64,000 nucleotides of DNA from the NCBI RefSeq assembly GCF_014170335.1, contig NZ_LZZS01000038.1, positions 124,001 to 188,000 on the forward strand, written 5' to 3'. The notes beneath the pieces are model-generated. The model did not search any database and was not told the DNA's origin. It worked only from the letters and a program-made list of their open reading frames with translations. The position numbers were made by a program, and so were the translations under genes. Within the stretch, counting starts at the first letter, position 1; each line of letters starts with the position of its first letter. Positions 1 to 8,459 of this stretch are shown here, piece by piece. Source of the DNA: Achromobacter sp. UMC46 (GTDB lineage Bacteria; Pseudomonadota; Gammaproteobacteria; Burkholderiales; Burkholderiaceae_B).

Positions 1-409
1 CCTTGTCCACCACCGCGCGCACCTTGTCGGCCGTGCCGACGGGCACGGTGGACTTGTCCACGATCAGCTTGCGGGACGTCATGTGGCGCGCGATGTTGCC
101 GGCGGCGGCCAGCACGTACTTCAGGTCGGCGGAACCGTCTTCGCCCGGCGGCGTGCCCACGGCGATGAACTGCACGTCGCCGAAGGCCACGCTTTGCGCC
201 ACGTCGTCGGTGAAATGCAGGCGGCCCGCCTGCACGTTGCGGCGGACCAGGTCTTCCAGGCCGGGCTCGTAGATGGGGATGCCGCCCTGGCGCAACAGGG
301 CGATCTTCGCCGCGTCCACGTCCAGACACATGACGTCGTTGCCCATGTCGGCCAGGCACGCTCCCGACACCAACCCCACGTAACCGGTACCCACGACCGT
401 GATTTTCAT
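1..409 (-). CDS. ugd: UDP-glucose 6-dehydrogenase, N-terminal part (runs off the window)
   Basis: The first ~136 residues of a nucleotide-sugar dehydrogenase that oxidises UDP-glucose to UDP-glucuronate for capsule or LPS sugars. The start at 409 gives MKITVVGTGYVGLVSGACLA, the classic N-terminal NAD-binding Rossmann motif (GTGYVGLVSG, residues 7-16). VGTPPGEDG (about residue 85) and DKSTVPVGT near the cut end are also family signatures. The C-terminal half, including the catalytic Cys, lies outside the window. The gene follows the MFS gene on the same strand with a 100-base gap (410-509) in which I see no clear feature. A GDP-mannose dehydrogenase would share the fold, but the ordering of motifs fits the UDP-glucose enzyme better. 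Confidence 0.9.
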   Translation of the reverse strand, partial: MKITVVGTGYVGLVSGACLADMGNDVMCLDVDAAKIALLRQGGIPIYEPGLEDLVRRNVQAGRLHFTDDVAQSVAFGDVQFIAVGTPPGEDGSADLKYVLAAAGNIARHMTSRKLIVDKSTVPVGTADKVRAVVDK

Positions 410-509
410 GCCTGCACGCCTTCAAAATAGGAAATCTTGCGCGCCTGGTCCCTGGACCAGGCGCTGGCCGCCATTATAGAAGCGGCCGGGGTTGACGGGC
501 GGAACCGAC

Positions 510-1907
510 CTAGACCCGCAGTTTGTTGAACCGGACGGTATTGACCACCACCGCCAGCGCGGCGCAAACCGTCCCCAGCACCAGCGCCAGACCAGGGCCA
601 TGAGCGACGCTGACGCTGAAGGCGATGGCCACCAGCGCCGTGCCGAAGCTCTGGCCGAAGACCCGCGTCGTCGCCTGCAGGCCGCCCGCCGCGCCGCTGC
701 GGGAGCGGGGCGCCGCCGACAGCATGGCGCGGTTGTTCGGCGTCTGGAAGAAGCCGAAGCCCACCCCGGCCACGAACATGCCCGCCACGATGGGCCAATT
801 GGATACCGTCGACGGCAGCAGCGCCAGCGACAGCATGCCGACCACCATGGTCGCCGCCCCCACGCCGCTCAGGGTGGCGGCGGAGTAGCGGTCGGACAGG
901 CGGCCCGCCAGCGGCGCGATGAGGGCCGTGCCCACAGGCCAGGCGCCCATCAGCATGCCCACTTCCAGATACGGCCGGCCAAGCACCTGCTGGAAATAGA
1001 ACGGCAACGACACATACGACGCCATCTGCGCCGCGAAGGTGCAGGCCGACGCGCCCACGGCGAACGCCAGCGGGCGGATGCGCAGCAGGTCCACCGGCAC
1101 CAGCGGCGCCGGCTGCTTGCTGACACGGCGCACCAGCACCATGCCGGCCACTGACGCGATCGCCACCAGGCCGATGCCGCGCAGCAGATCCTGGCCCATC
1201 ATGTCCACGCCCGAAATGAAGACGCCCAGCGTCGCCATGCAGAGCAGGGCGCTGATCCAGTCCAGCTTCACGTCGTTGCGCGGCACTTCGGGCAGATGGC
1301 GCAGGCCGAACATGGCCAGCACGCAGATCGGCAGGTTCACCGCGAAGATCCAGGGCCACGGCGCTACCGACAGGATGGCCGACCCGATTGTCGGGCCCAG
1401 CACCGACATCACCGCCACCGTGGTGGCGTTGATGCTGATGCCCCGGCCCAGCATCTTCAGGGGATAGATGTTGCGCACCAGGCCGCCGAACATGCACATC
1501 AGCGTCGCGGCGCCCACGCCCTGGAACACGCGAGCGGCGGTCAGCTGCCACAGCGTGCCGGCCAGCGCGCACCCCAGCGACGCCAGGGTGAACAGCATCA
1601 GGCCGAAGGTGAACATGCGGCGAAAGCCGATGCGTTCGGCCAGCGCCGACAACGGCAGCAGCATCATCACCACCGCCAGGTTGTAGGCGTTGACGACCCA
1701 GACCGCTTCGGCGGGCGACGCGTTGAGATCGACGGCGATGGTGGGCAGCGCCACGTTGGCGATGGTAGTGTCCAGCACCGACAGGCTGATGCCCGTCATC
1801 ACCGTGGCGGCCGCCCAATACCGCCTGGGGGCCGGCAAGCCGTCTGGCGGGGCGGGCTTGGCCCCGCCAGACGGCGGCGTGTCCCGGGCGGAGTCGTTCT
1901 CCGCCAT
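510..1907 (-). CDS. MFS multidrug exporter, DHA2 (EmrB/QacA-like) family
   Basis: A 465-residue proton-driven inner-membrane exporter. After a proline-rich cytoplasmic N-terminus of ~30 residues, the protein is almost entirely hydrophobic helices. SVLDTTIANVALPTIAVDL (about residues 37-55) matches the DHA2 signature in helix 1. The loop motif ALAERIGFRRMF follows helix 2, and RVFQGVGAA in helix 4 is also typical. The ATG at 1907 overlaps the glmU stop by one base (TGATG), which argues for this start over longer upstream extensions and for translational coupling to glmU. The substrate cannot be read from the sequence. Confidence 0.88.
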   Translation of the reverse strand: MAENDSARDTPPSGGAKPAPPDGLPAPRRYWAAATVMTGISLSVLDTTIANVALPTIAVDLNASPAEAVWVVNAYNLAVVMMLLPLSALAERIGFRRMFTFGLMLFTLASLGCALAGTLWQLTAARVFQGVGAATLMCMFGGLVRNIYPLKMLGRGISINATTVAVMSVLGPTIGSAILSVAPWPWIFAVNLPICVLAMFGLRHLPEVPRNDVKLDWISALLCMATLGVFISGVDMMGQDLLRGIGLVAIASVAGMVLVRRVSKQPAPLVPVDLLRIRPLAFAVGASACTFAAQMASYVSLPFYFQQVLGRPYLEVGMLMGAWPVGTALIAPLAGRLSDRYSAATLSGVGAATMVVGMLSLALLPSTVSNWPIVAGMFVAGVGFGFFQTPNNRAMLSAAPRSRSGAAGGLQATTRVFGQSFGTALVAIAFSVSVAHGPGLALVLGTVCAALAVVVNTVRFNKLRV

Positions 1908-3280
1908 CACGACTTCTTGACCGGACGCTGCCAACCCTCGATGGTGAGCTGTTTGGCGCGCGACACGGTCAGCTTGCCGGCCGGCGCGTCGCGGGTCAGG
2001 GTCGTGCCCGCGCCCAGGGTCGCGCCACGGCCCACGCGCACGGGCGCCACCAGTTGCGAGTCGGAACCGATGAAGGCGTCGTCCTCGATGACGGTGCGGT
2101 GCTTGTTCACGCCGTCGTAGTTGCAAGTGATGGTGCCGGCGCCCACATTCACGCGTTCGCCGATGTCGGCGTCGCCGATGTAGGCCAGGTGATTGGCCTT
2201 GCTGTCCGCGCCCAGCACGCTCTTCTTGATTTCGACGAAGTTGCCGACGTGGCTGCGGTCGCCCAGTTCAGCGCCGGGACGCAGGCGGGCATACGGGCCC
2301 ACGCGCGCGTCGAGGCCCACTTCGGCCTGCTGCAGGTGGCTGAACGCTTCGATCTGGGTGCCGGCGCCCACGGCGACATCGCGCAGGACGCAATGCGGGC
2401 CCACGCGCACGCCATCGGCCAGCGTCACGTTGCCTTCGAATACGCAGCCCACGTCGATGAACACGTCGCGCCCGCACGTCAGCGTGCCGCGCACGTCAAA
2501 GCGCGCCGGGTCGGCCAGCGTGACACCGGCTTCCAGTTGGCGGCGGGCCTGTTCGCCCTGCCAGCGGCGCTCCAGTTCGGCCTGCTGCACGCGGCTGTTC
2601 ACGCCCAGCGTTTCCCAGCCCGCGCCGGGTTGGGCCGCACCCACCGGCACGTCGTCAGCAACGGCCAGCCCGACCACGTCGGTCAGGTAGTACTCGCCCT
2701 GGGCGTTCTTGTTGTCGATGCGGGACAACCAGTCTTTCAGCTTGGCGGTCGGCGCGGTCAGGATGCCGGTGTTCACTTCCTTGATGGCGTGCTCGGCTTC
2801 CGAAGCGTCCTTGTGCTCGACGATGCGGCACACGTTGCCCTGGGCGTCGCGCACGATGCGGCCGTAGCCCGTGGAGTCCGCCAGCACTTCCGTCAACACG
2901 GCGGCGCCCGAGGCGCGCGCGGCCAGCAGGCGTTGCAGCGTGTCCGGCTGCACCAGAGGCACATCGCCGTACAGCACCAGCGTCACGTCGTCCTTGCCGT
3001 CGCCTTCCAGCAGCAGCGGCACCGCCTGCTGCACGGCGTGGCCCGTGCCTTGCTGCGGCTGCTGCAACACGAAGTGCAGATCACCCTGACCGTCGTAGGC
3101 CTGTTTGACGCGATCGGCGCCATGGCCGACCACGACGATGATGCGCGCCGGCTTCAGTTGGCGTGCGCTGTCCAGCACGTGGCCCAGCATCGGTTTACCC
3201 GCCAGCGTGTGCAGCACTTTGGGAAGATCGGACTGCATGCGTTTGCCCAGTCCGGCGGCAAGAATCACTACGTTAAGCAT
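1907..3280 (-). CDS. glmU: Bifunctional UDP-GlcNAc pyrophosphorylase / GlcN-1-P acetyltransferase
   Basis: GlmU (457 residues) acetylates glucosamine-1-phosphate and couples it to UTP, giving the UDP-GlcNAc used for peptidoglycan and LPS. The N-terminal nucleotidyltransferase motif AAGLGKRMQSDLPKVLH (residues 8-24), GTGHAV and YGDVPL are all present. From ~residue 250 the protein is a left-handed beta-helix of hexapeptide repeats, with the acetyltransferase site in GNFVEIKKS, NHLAYIGDA and AGTITCNYDG. Length equals the family norm. It heads a two-gene unit with the MFS gene, an unusual partner; glmS is not in the window. Confidence 0.98.
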   Translation of the reverse strand: MLNVVILAAGLGKRMQSDLPKVLHTLAGKPMLGHVLDSARQLKPARIIVVVGHGADRVKQAYDGQGDLHFVLQQPQQGTGHAVQQAVPLLLEGDGKDDVTLVLYGDVPLVQPDTLQRLLAARASGAAVLTEVLADSTGYGRIVRDAQGNVCRIVEHKDASEAEHAIKEVNTGILTAPTAKLKDWLSRIDNKNAQGEYYLTDVVGLAVADDVPVGAAQPGAGWETLGVNSRVQQAELERRWQGEQARRQLEAGVTLADPARFDVRGTLTCGRDVFIDVGCVFEGNVTLADGVRVGPHCVLRDVAVGAGTQIEAFSHLQQAEVGLDARVGPYARLRPGAELGDRSHVGNFVEIKKSVLGADSKANHLAYIGDADIGERVNVGAGTITCNYDGVNKHRTVIEDDAFIGSDSQLVAPVRVGRGATLGAGTTLTRDAPAGKLTVSRAKQLTIEGWQRPVKKS

Positions 3281-3306
3281 AAGTTCCAGGTAGGGTTGGG
3301 ACGGCC

Positions 3307-3326
3307 GAGCGGCCTGGCGGCCGCTC
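3307..3326. repeat. 8-bp inverted repeat between phaM and glmU
   Basis: GAGCGGCC and GGCCGCTC flank a 4-base loop. It lies just past the phaM stop and before glmU. It may act as a weak terminator or processing hairpin for phaM, but no U-run follows on the minus strand. Confidence 0.4.
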
Positions 3327-3346
3327 GCATGTCGATTGAAAGGGGG

Positions 3347-4153
3347 TCAGGGCTTGCCGTCGGCAGCCCCGGTTTTCTTGGCGGCCTTCGGCGCGGATCT
3401 GGCGGCCGTCTTGGCGGCAGGCTTGCGCGCCGCGGGCTTGGCGGCCTTCGCTTCGGCCTTCGTTTCGGTCTTGGCGGCGGCCTTGGACTCACCCGGCTTG
3501 GCCTTGGCGTCCGCCCCCGGCTCCGCGGGCGTGCCCGGCATGGTCGCCGCGGTGGCCGCGGCGATCTGGTTGAACTGCTGCTGCAGCAGATCCCACCACG
3601 CCTTGGACGCCGATTGCGCGGCGGCGCCCATTTGCTCGCTCATGCCTTGCATGGACGATTCCGGCGAATCCTTACTGGCGGATGCGTCCGCGCCCTTGGC
3701 CTGGCCGTCCGCTGCCCGGCCTTCGGCCGGCGGCGGATTCGATGCCGGCTTGGCCTTGGGCGCGGGCTTCAAGCCCAGCACCACTTCCAGCGGAGACGCG
3801 GCGCCGCTGTCGCGAACCCCGCCCAGGTCCATGTTGGCCGCGCTATCCACAAACGCGCGCAACGTGCTGATGGTGGAGCGCTGCACTTCCATGCCCTGGA
3901 TGGTGGACGACAGCATCGACAAGTTCATGCGCAGCCAGTTTTCCACCGAGCGCAGTTCCGCGATGCGGCGGTCCAGGTCTTCAAGGTTCATGGGCGGGGC
4001 CATCGGCAGGCTGCTGGCCAGGCCGCCCGGCCCGGTCAGGCCCGCCCAGGCCTGGCGCATCATTTCCATGCTGGCCAGGAGGGGATTGCCCGACAGGTCG
4101 GAATTCTGTCCCATGCCAGGAAGGACGAACGGGTTCGTGAATTGGTCGCTCAT
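3347..4153 (-). CDS. phaM: PhaM-like polyhydroxyalkanoate granule regulatory protein
   Basis: A 268-residue protein of the PhaM type. In Ralstonia, PhaM bridges PHA granules to the nucleoid and activates PHA synthase. The first ~120 residues carry the family region (LEDLDRRIAELRSVENWLRM, then GMEVQRSTISTLRAF). The centre is low complexity. The C-terminal ~60 residues are a Lys/Ala/Pro-rich histone-H1-like tail (repeats such as AAKTETKAEAKAAK), as expected for DNA binding. The ATG at 4153 has GGGGAGA a few bases upstream. An in-frame TTG 15 bases earlier lies within or before that site and is rejected. A generic phasin-like annotation would be the alternative. Confidence 0.8.
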   Translation of the reverse strand: MSDQFTNPFVLPGMGQNSDLSGNPLLASMEMMRQAWAGLTGPGGLASSLPMAPPMNLEDLDRRIAELRSVENWLRMNLSMLSSTIQGMEVQRSTISTLRAFVDSAANMDLGGVRDSGAASPLEVVLGLKPAPKAKPASNPPPAEGRAADGQAKGADASASKDSPESSMQGMSEQMGAAAQSASKAWWDLLQQQFNQIAAATAATMPGTPAEPGADAKAKPGESKAAAKTETKAEAKAAKPAARKPAAKTAARSAPKAAKKTGAADGKP

Positions 4154-4195
4154 GCCAGGTCTCCCCAAATACGGATGGTTTCCGCCGGCTGCCGG

Positions 4196-4837
4196 TCAAC
4201 CCGGCAGCAGCTGGTTATTCTCCACGCGCACACGATCGCCCGAGGCAAAGGCGAACGGCTGCGCGCTGCGGAACTGGCGCGCACTACCGTCGCCCATGCG
4301 GACCGTCAGTTCATAGTGCGTCACCGTTTGTTGCTGTCTGATATTACGCTCAACTTCACGGCCTGCCAAAGCGCCGCCAACCGCGCCCAGCACGGTCAGG
4401 GCCGTCTTGCCGCTGCCTCCGCCAAACTGATTACCCACAACGCCTCCCACCACGCCGCCACCAATGGTGCCGACCAGATGGTCGCTGTTGTCTTTCACGG
4501 GCACCTGCACCTGGCGCACCGACTCCACCACGCCGCAGCTCTGGCAGGCTTGCTGCGCCGGGGCGGGCGCCGCCGGACGGGGTGCCGCGGCGGAAGCCGG
4601 GCGGCCGGTCTGGGCCGGCGCAGGCGACGCCGCCGCCTGGGGCGCGGGCGCCAGGTTGGCGCTTTCGGGGCCGGCGCCCGCGACGGGCGCATCCGCGTGC
4701 GGGTTGGCCGACGGCGAGGGCAGCCAGCCCATCACCGCGGCCACGCCCACCGCGCACATGACAATGACGGCGATCGCCGCGGCCGCGACCAGCGGATGCA
4801 GGCCGCGGCGCGGGTTCTCGATTCGGGTGGTATTCAT
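4196..4837 (-). CDS. Glycine-zipper 2TM-domain membrane protein (SlyB-like)
   Basis: A 213-residue envelope protein of unknown exact role. One hydrophobic segment (about residues 16-37) near the N-terminus acts as an anchor or uncleaved signal. An Ala/Pro linker follows to ~residue 95. A CxxC pair (CQSC, 98-101) comes next, then a glycine zipper (about 123-159, GTIGGGVVGGVVGNQFGGGSG) resembling the 2TM domain of SlyB/PcP lipoproteins. The C-terminal ~45 residues form a small domain common in these proteins (YELTVRMGDGSARQF). There is no lipobox, so it is not a lipoprotein. The same-strand neighbour phaM starts 43 bases beyond the stop. Confidence 0.75.
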   Translation of the reverse strand: MNTTRIENPRRGLHPLVAAAAIAVIVMCAVGVAAVMGWLPSPSANPHADAPVAGAGPESANLAPAPQAAASPAPAQTGRPASAAAPRPAAPAPAQQACQSCGVVESVRQVQVPVKDNSDHLVGTIGGGVVGGVVGNQFGGGSGKTALTVLGAVGGALAGREVERNIRQQQTVTHYELTVRMGDGSARQFRSAQPFAFASGDRVRVENNQLLPG

Positions 4838-4934
4838 GACGAAGCTCCATCGTAACTAACCGGCATCGGTATAGCACCCGGGCGCGGTTTCGGCATGTTG
4901 CGATGGTGACGCTTCTTTGCAGGCGCCGCGCCGG

Positions 4935-4962
4935 TGGACAGCCCATCCCATTCGTGGACAAT
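4935..4962 (+). promoter_or_regulatory. Candidate sigma-70 promoter for the DUF3717 gene
   Basis: TGGACA (4935-4940), a 16-base spacer and GACAAT (4957-4962). The start codon lies seven bases after the -10 box, so transcription would begin at or next to the ATG (possible leaderless mRNA). Confidence 0.35.
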
Positions 4963-4968
4963 AGGCGC

Positions 4969-5205
4969 ATGGATTCCATTTCCCTGCCCCAGCTCGAACA
5001 GGCGATCAACTATTGGCGCAATGTGTCGCCGTCGGTCGGCGACGAATCGCGCCTGTGCCCCGAAGCCGCGGCGCTGGCCACGCCTTATGCCCTGATGATC
5101 ATCTCGCACCGGCACGACATCCTGGTCGCCGAGCTCAATGAAAAAGCCCAGGCGGCGCTGGCCGGCTGGGCTGCTTCGGGCGCGCATGCGCCTTCCAATC
5201 CCTGA
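4969..5205 (+). CDS. Small DUF3717-type protein
   Basis: A 78-residue soluble protein of unknown function that resembles the DUF3717 family found in Burkholderiales. It starts MDSISLPQLEQAINYWR and carries a conserved Cys-Pro-Glu (CPEAAAL) around residue 30, followed by two predicted helices (LATPYALMIISHRHDILVAE). The start at 4969 is chosen because the family begins here and a possible promoter sits directly before it. No proper Shine-Dalgarno is present. The stop at 5205 abuts the convergent SCO gene with no spacer, so no terminator is possible between them. Confidence 0.65.
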   Translation: MDSISLPQLEQAINYWRNVSPSVGDESRLCPEAAALATPYALMIISHRHDILVAELNEKAQAALAGWAASGAHAPSNP

Positions 5206-5811
5206 TCAGCCTTTCAGCAGGGCCTGGATGTCGTGCGTCAGGGCGTCCACGCCCAGGTTGTTGTTGGCCAGCACGCGGGATTCGCCCTTGGCATCCAGCA
5301 AGTAGAACGCGGCGGTATGGTCCATCGTGTAGTTGCCATCCTTGGTGGGCGCCTTGGCGTAGTACGCCTTGAACGAGGCGGCCGCCTTCTTGACCTGGTC
5401 CGGCGTGCCGGTCAGGCCCAGGAAGCGCGGGTCGAAGGCCGTGACGTACTGTTTCAGTACTTCTTGCGTGTCGCGCTCGGGATCCACCGTGATCAGCAGC
5501 ACCTGCACGCGGTCGGCGTCCGGGCCCAGCTTCTTCATGACCTCCGTCAGCTCGGCCAGCGACGTGGGGCACACGTCGGGGCACTGCGTGAACCCGAAGA
5601 ACACCACCACCACCTTGCCGGCGAAGTCGGACAGCTGACGCGGCTTGCCATTGGTGTCGGTCAGTTCCATGGCGCGGCCCAGCTGGGTGCCGCTGATGTC
5701 GCTGCCTTTGAACTTGGGCGCGCTTTCGCCGCAAGCGGCAAGGGCGGCGGTGAAGGCGGCGGCGGCGCCGAAACGCAGGGCCAGCCGGCGGCTGGCGGAA
5801 AACACGGACAT
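5206..5811 (-). CDS. SCO1/SenC-family copper chaperone, lipoprotein
   Basis: Delivers copper to the CuA site of cytochrome c oxidase subunit II and/or acts as a thiol-disulfide reductase, on the periplasmic face of the inner membrane. It is 201 residues long with a lipobox ending in Cys27 (ALAAC). The thioredoxin-like domain has the metal-binding CxxxC (FTQCPDVCPT, Cys77/Cys81) and the conserved His165 (YTMDHTAAF), the three SCO copper ligands. The ATG at 5811 is preceded by TGGAGG; a TTG two codons upstream lacks spacing. It is the last gene of the leftward cytochrome oxidase assembly unit, 17 bases after ctaB. Confidence 0.93.
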   Translation of the reverse strand: MSVFSASRRLALRFGAAAAFTAALAACGESAPKFKGSDISGTQLGRAMELTDTNGKPRQLSDFAGKVVVVFFGFTQCPDVCPTSLAELTEVMKKLGPDADRVQVLLITVDPERDTQEVLKQYVTAFDPRFLGLTGTPDQVKKAAASFKAYYAKAPTKDGNYTMDHTAAFYLLDAKGESRVLANNNLGVDALTHDIQALLKG

Positions 5812-5828
5812 CAACAACCTCCAGGGGG

Positions 5829-6722
5829 TCAGCGCAGCAGGCCGACCCAGTGGTCCACCAGCAGGGCGCCGAACAGCAGCGCCAGGTAGAGAATGGAAAA
5901 ACGGAACATGCTGCGCGCCAGCTCGTCGCTATAGGCGCGGTACAGGCGCCACGCATACGAGACGAACATCCCGCCCAGCACCAAGGCCGACAGCAGATAG
6001 AGTTCGCCGCTCATGCGGATGGCGTAGGGCAACAGCGTCGTGGCCACCAACGCCACGCTGTACAGCAGGATATGCAGTCGCGTGAACTGGTTGCCGTGCG
6101 TGACCGGCAGCATGGGCAGGCCGGCCTTGGCGTAATCGTGGTTGCGGTAGAGCGCCAGCGCCCAGAAGTGCGGCGGCGTCCAGATGAAGATGATCAGCAC
6201 CAGCACCCAGGCCTCGGCGGGCACGGAGTCGGCCACGGCGGCCCAGCCGAGTGCCGGCGGCATCGCGCCCGACAAGCCGCCGATCACGATGTTCTGCGGC
6301 GTGCGCGGCTTGAGGATGACGGTGTAGATGACGGCGTAGCCCACAAAAGTGGCGAAGGTCAGCCACATGGTCAGGGGGTTCACCAGCGTATACAGCACGA
6401 ACATGCCCGCGCCGCCCAGCAGGCCGGACAGGCTCAGCACATGGAAGGCCGAGATGGTGCCCTGGGCCGTGGCGCGGCGCGCCGTGCGCAGCATGCGCGC
6501 GTCGACTTCCTGTTCGATCAGGCAGTTGATGGCGAATGCGGCGGCGGCAAGCAGCCAGATGCCAAGCGTGCCGAACAGCACGCGGCGCATGTCGGGGATG
6601 CCCGGGGCAGCGAGAAACATGCCGATGACTGCGCAAAACACCGCCAGCTGCGTGACGCGCGGCTTAGTGAGTACGAAGTATTGGCGGAACAATCCGGGTT
6701 GGGGAGCGGCAAGACTGGTCAT
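5829..6722 (-). CDS. ctaB: Protoheme IX farnesyltransferase (heme O synthase)
   Basis: An integral membrane prenyltransferase (297 residues, about nine helices) that adds the farnesyl tail to heme B, giving heme O. It shows FVLTKPRVTQL near the N-terminus and the prenyl-diphosphate-binding region NCLIEQEVDARMLRTARR, in which the usual first Asp is Glu. PRTPQNIVIGGLSGAMPP and the second acidic loop RNHDYAKAGLPMLPV follow. The ATG at 6722 is chosen because the N-terminal TKPR helix begins the family here; the Shine-Dalgarno is weak, and an in-frame start 39 bases upstream adds only unconserved sequence. Its product feeds CtaA, encoded directly upstream (13-base gap). Confidence 0.95.
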   Translation of the reverse strand: MTSLAAPQPGLFRQYFVLTKPRVTQLAVFCAVIGMFLAAPGIPDMRRVLFGTLGIWLLAAAAFAINCLIEQEVDARMLRTARRATAQGTISAFHVLSLSGLLGGAGMFVLYTLVNPLTMWLTFATFVGYAVIYTVILKPRTPQNIVIGGLSGAMPPALGWAAVADSVPAEAWVLVLIIFIWTPPHFWALALYRNHDYAKAGLPMLPVTHGNQFTRLHILLYSVALVATTLLPYAIRMSGELYLLSALVLGGMFVSYAWRLYRAYSDELARSMFRFSILYLALLFGALLVDHWVGLLR

Positions 6723-6735
6723 AGTGGACCCTATT

Positions 6736-7770
6736 TTAAACGCGCACCGAATTGGGGCCATAGCCCCCGGCCGGCGCGCGTCCCGCTGTGGACAATCGCA
6801 CCATCAGCACCACGGCGGCCAAGGTCAGGCCGGCGGCGCCCCCATTGTGCAGCACCGCGATCAGCAGCGGCCACTGGAAGAAGATGGTGGTCAGCCCGGT
6901 GAACAGCTGCGCGGCCAGCAGCGCCAGCATCAGCGTGGCGGGCCCGCGCAGGCCCGGCTCGGCCCGCAGCCGCCACGCCAGCGTGCCCAGGTACAGGAAC
7001 ACGACGAATGCGAAATTGCGGTGCACCCAATGGATCGCCGTCAGCGCCGGCTGCGAGATCATCTCACCGGACGGCAGTTCGCCCAGGCCGCGGATCACCG
7101 AATAGCCGCCATGGAAGTCCATGTCCGGCACCCATTTCCCGTGGCACATCGGAAAATCCATGCAGGCAAGCGCCGCGTAATTGGTGCTGACCCAGCCGCC
7201 CAAGGTCACCTGCACCAGCAGCAGGCCGAAGCCCACCGCCACCCATGGCTTCCAGCGGGCGGCCGCGGCGCCAACCGCCAGATGCGGGCGTTCGCGGGCC
7301 GACAGCCAGGTCATCAGCGCCAGCACCGACAGCCCGAACACCAGATGCGACGTCACCACGGCCGGCATCAGCTTGTGGGTGACCGTCCAGGCGCCGAACG
7401 CCCCTTGCACGCACACGGCGACAAGCGTTGCGACGGCCAGCGCGGGCGAACGGCCCAGTTCGCGGCGATAGCGCCACGCCATGTAGACGATGCCGATGAT
7501 CAGCATGCCCAGGATGGTCCCGACATAGCGGTGGATCATCTCGATCCATGCCTTGGACATCGTCACCGGGCCGAAGGGCATGGCCTGCGACGCCTGATGG
7601 ATGTCGCCCTGCGCGCCCAGCGGCGTCGCGCTGCCGTAGCAGCCGGGCCAGTCGGGGCAGCCCAGGCCCGAATCCGTCAGGCGCACGAAGGCGCCGAACA
7701 TGATCAGGTCCAGGGTCAGGAACCAGGTGAAAAATACGAGCTTGCGATAACGCGCTTTGATGCGTTCCAT
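6736..7770 (-). CDS. ctaA: Heme A synthase (COX15/CtaA family)
   Basis: A 344-residue, eight-helix membrane enzyme that oxidises the C8 methyl of heme O to formyl, giving heme A for the aa3 oxidase. Conserved features are FGAFVRLTDSGLGCPDWPGC near residues 25-44, EMIHRYVGT (heme-ligand His), the second-half HLVFGLSVL and the C-terminal repeat IHWVHRNFAF and VLHNGGAAGL. The ATG at 7770 starts MERIKARYRKLV; an apparent extension upstream overlaps the intergenic gap and is not conserved in character. It sits between the SCO-like membrane protein gene and ctaB. Confidence 0.94.
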   Translation of the reverse strand: MERIKARYRKLVFFTWFLTLDLIMFGAFVRLTDSGLGCPDWPGCYGSATPLGAQGDIHQASQAMPFGPVTMSKAWIEMIHRYVGTILGMLIIGIVYMAWRYRRELGRSPALAVATLVAVCVQGAFGAWTVTHKLMPAVVTSHLVFGLSVLALMTWLSARERPHLAVGAAAARWKPWVAVGFGLLLVQVTLGGWVSTNYAALACMDFPMCHGKWVPDMDFHGGYSVIRGLGELPSGEMISQPALTAIHWVHRNFAFVVFLYLGTLAWRLRAEPGLRGPATLMLALLAAQLFTGLTTIFFQWPLLIAVLHNGGAAGLTLAAVVLMVRLSTAGRAPAGGYGPNSVRV

Positions 7771-7793
7771 ATCAACCAATCTGTAAAACCAAT

Positions 7794-8444
7794 TCAACCA
7801 ATGCGCGAGTTGTAGACGAGCTTGCTGATGTCTTTGCGCACTTTCACGCCATCCGCCTCGGCAGGGTACTGCATCATCAGGTTGCCCAGCGGGTCGATCA
7901 CCCACATCGGATCGGGCAAGCCGGGCTGGCCGGCGGCCGAATCCCGCGCCAGCAGGTAGCGCGCCAGCTGGTCCGGATCAACGCGCAGCATGACCGTGCC
8001 CTTGTAGGCTTCCAGCACCTTGTCCGGCACCGGCGCATCGTCCGTGATGAACCAGACGCGCGCCAGGCGGTCCACGTTCTTGCCTTGGCTGGCGTGGCTG
8101 TTGCGCGTGATGTAGAGCTTGCGGGCGCAGCTTTCCGGGCAGGCCGCGCCGTCGGCGGTCACCAGCAGCCACTTGCCCTTCAGGCTTTGCAGGTCGAACG
8201 GCTTGCCGTCCAGCGTGGTCAGCTTCAGCTTGGCCGCGGCCGGCATCGGGCGCTGCGGCGACACCAGCGTGCCGTAATTGCTGGAATCCGCGGGCCACCA
8301 CTGCGGGTTCATGTACACCACGAAGGCGGCCACGATCGGCGCCAGCGAACACAGGAACACCAGCAGCATGGGCACCAATGAGCGCTTGCCTGCCGGCTTG
8401 TTGGATGAAATGTCGCGAGCCACGTTATATCCTGGATGATTCAT
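7794..8444 (-). CDS. SCO-like membrane-anchored thioredoxin-fold protein of the cox cluster
   Basis: A 216-residue protein with one N-terminal transmembrane helix (about 22-44) and a periplasmic domain. It has a CxxxC pair (Cys102/Cys106, ACPESCARK) in the place where SCO proteins carry their metal-binding cysteines, and the following LYITRNSHASQGKN also resembles that family. The distal His of true SCO proteins is not obvious. Position between SURF1 and ctaA is typical of Burkholderiales oxidase clusters, where this gene is usually annotated only as a cytochrome oxidase assembly or transmembrane protein. A redox or copper-handling role is inferred. Confidence 0.8.
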   Translation of the reverse strand: MNHPGYNVARDISSNKPAGKRSLVPMLLVFLCSLAPIVAAFVVYMNPQWWPADSSNYGTLVSPQRPMPAAAKLKLTTLDGKPFDLQSLKGKWLLVTADGAACPESCARKLYITRNSHASQGKNVDRLARVWFITDDAPVPDKVLEAYKGTVMLRVDPDQLARYLLARDSAAGQPGLPDPMWVIDPLGNLMMQYPAEADGVKVRKDISKLVYNSRIG

Positions 8445-8459
8445 TCATTGACGCGCGCA

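Noticed and set aside
2054..4855. A 933-codon plus-strand frame over glmU, phaM and the glycine-zipper gene
   Set aside because: It is the mirror of three well-supported minus-strand genes, with His/Arg-rich composition typical of shadow frames.
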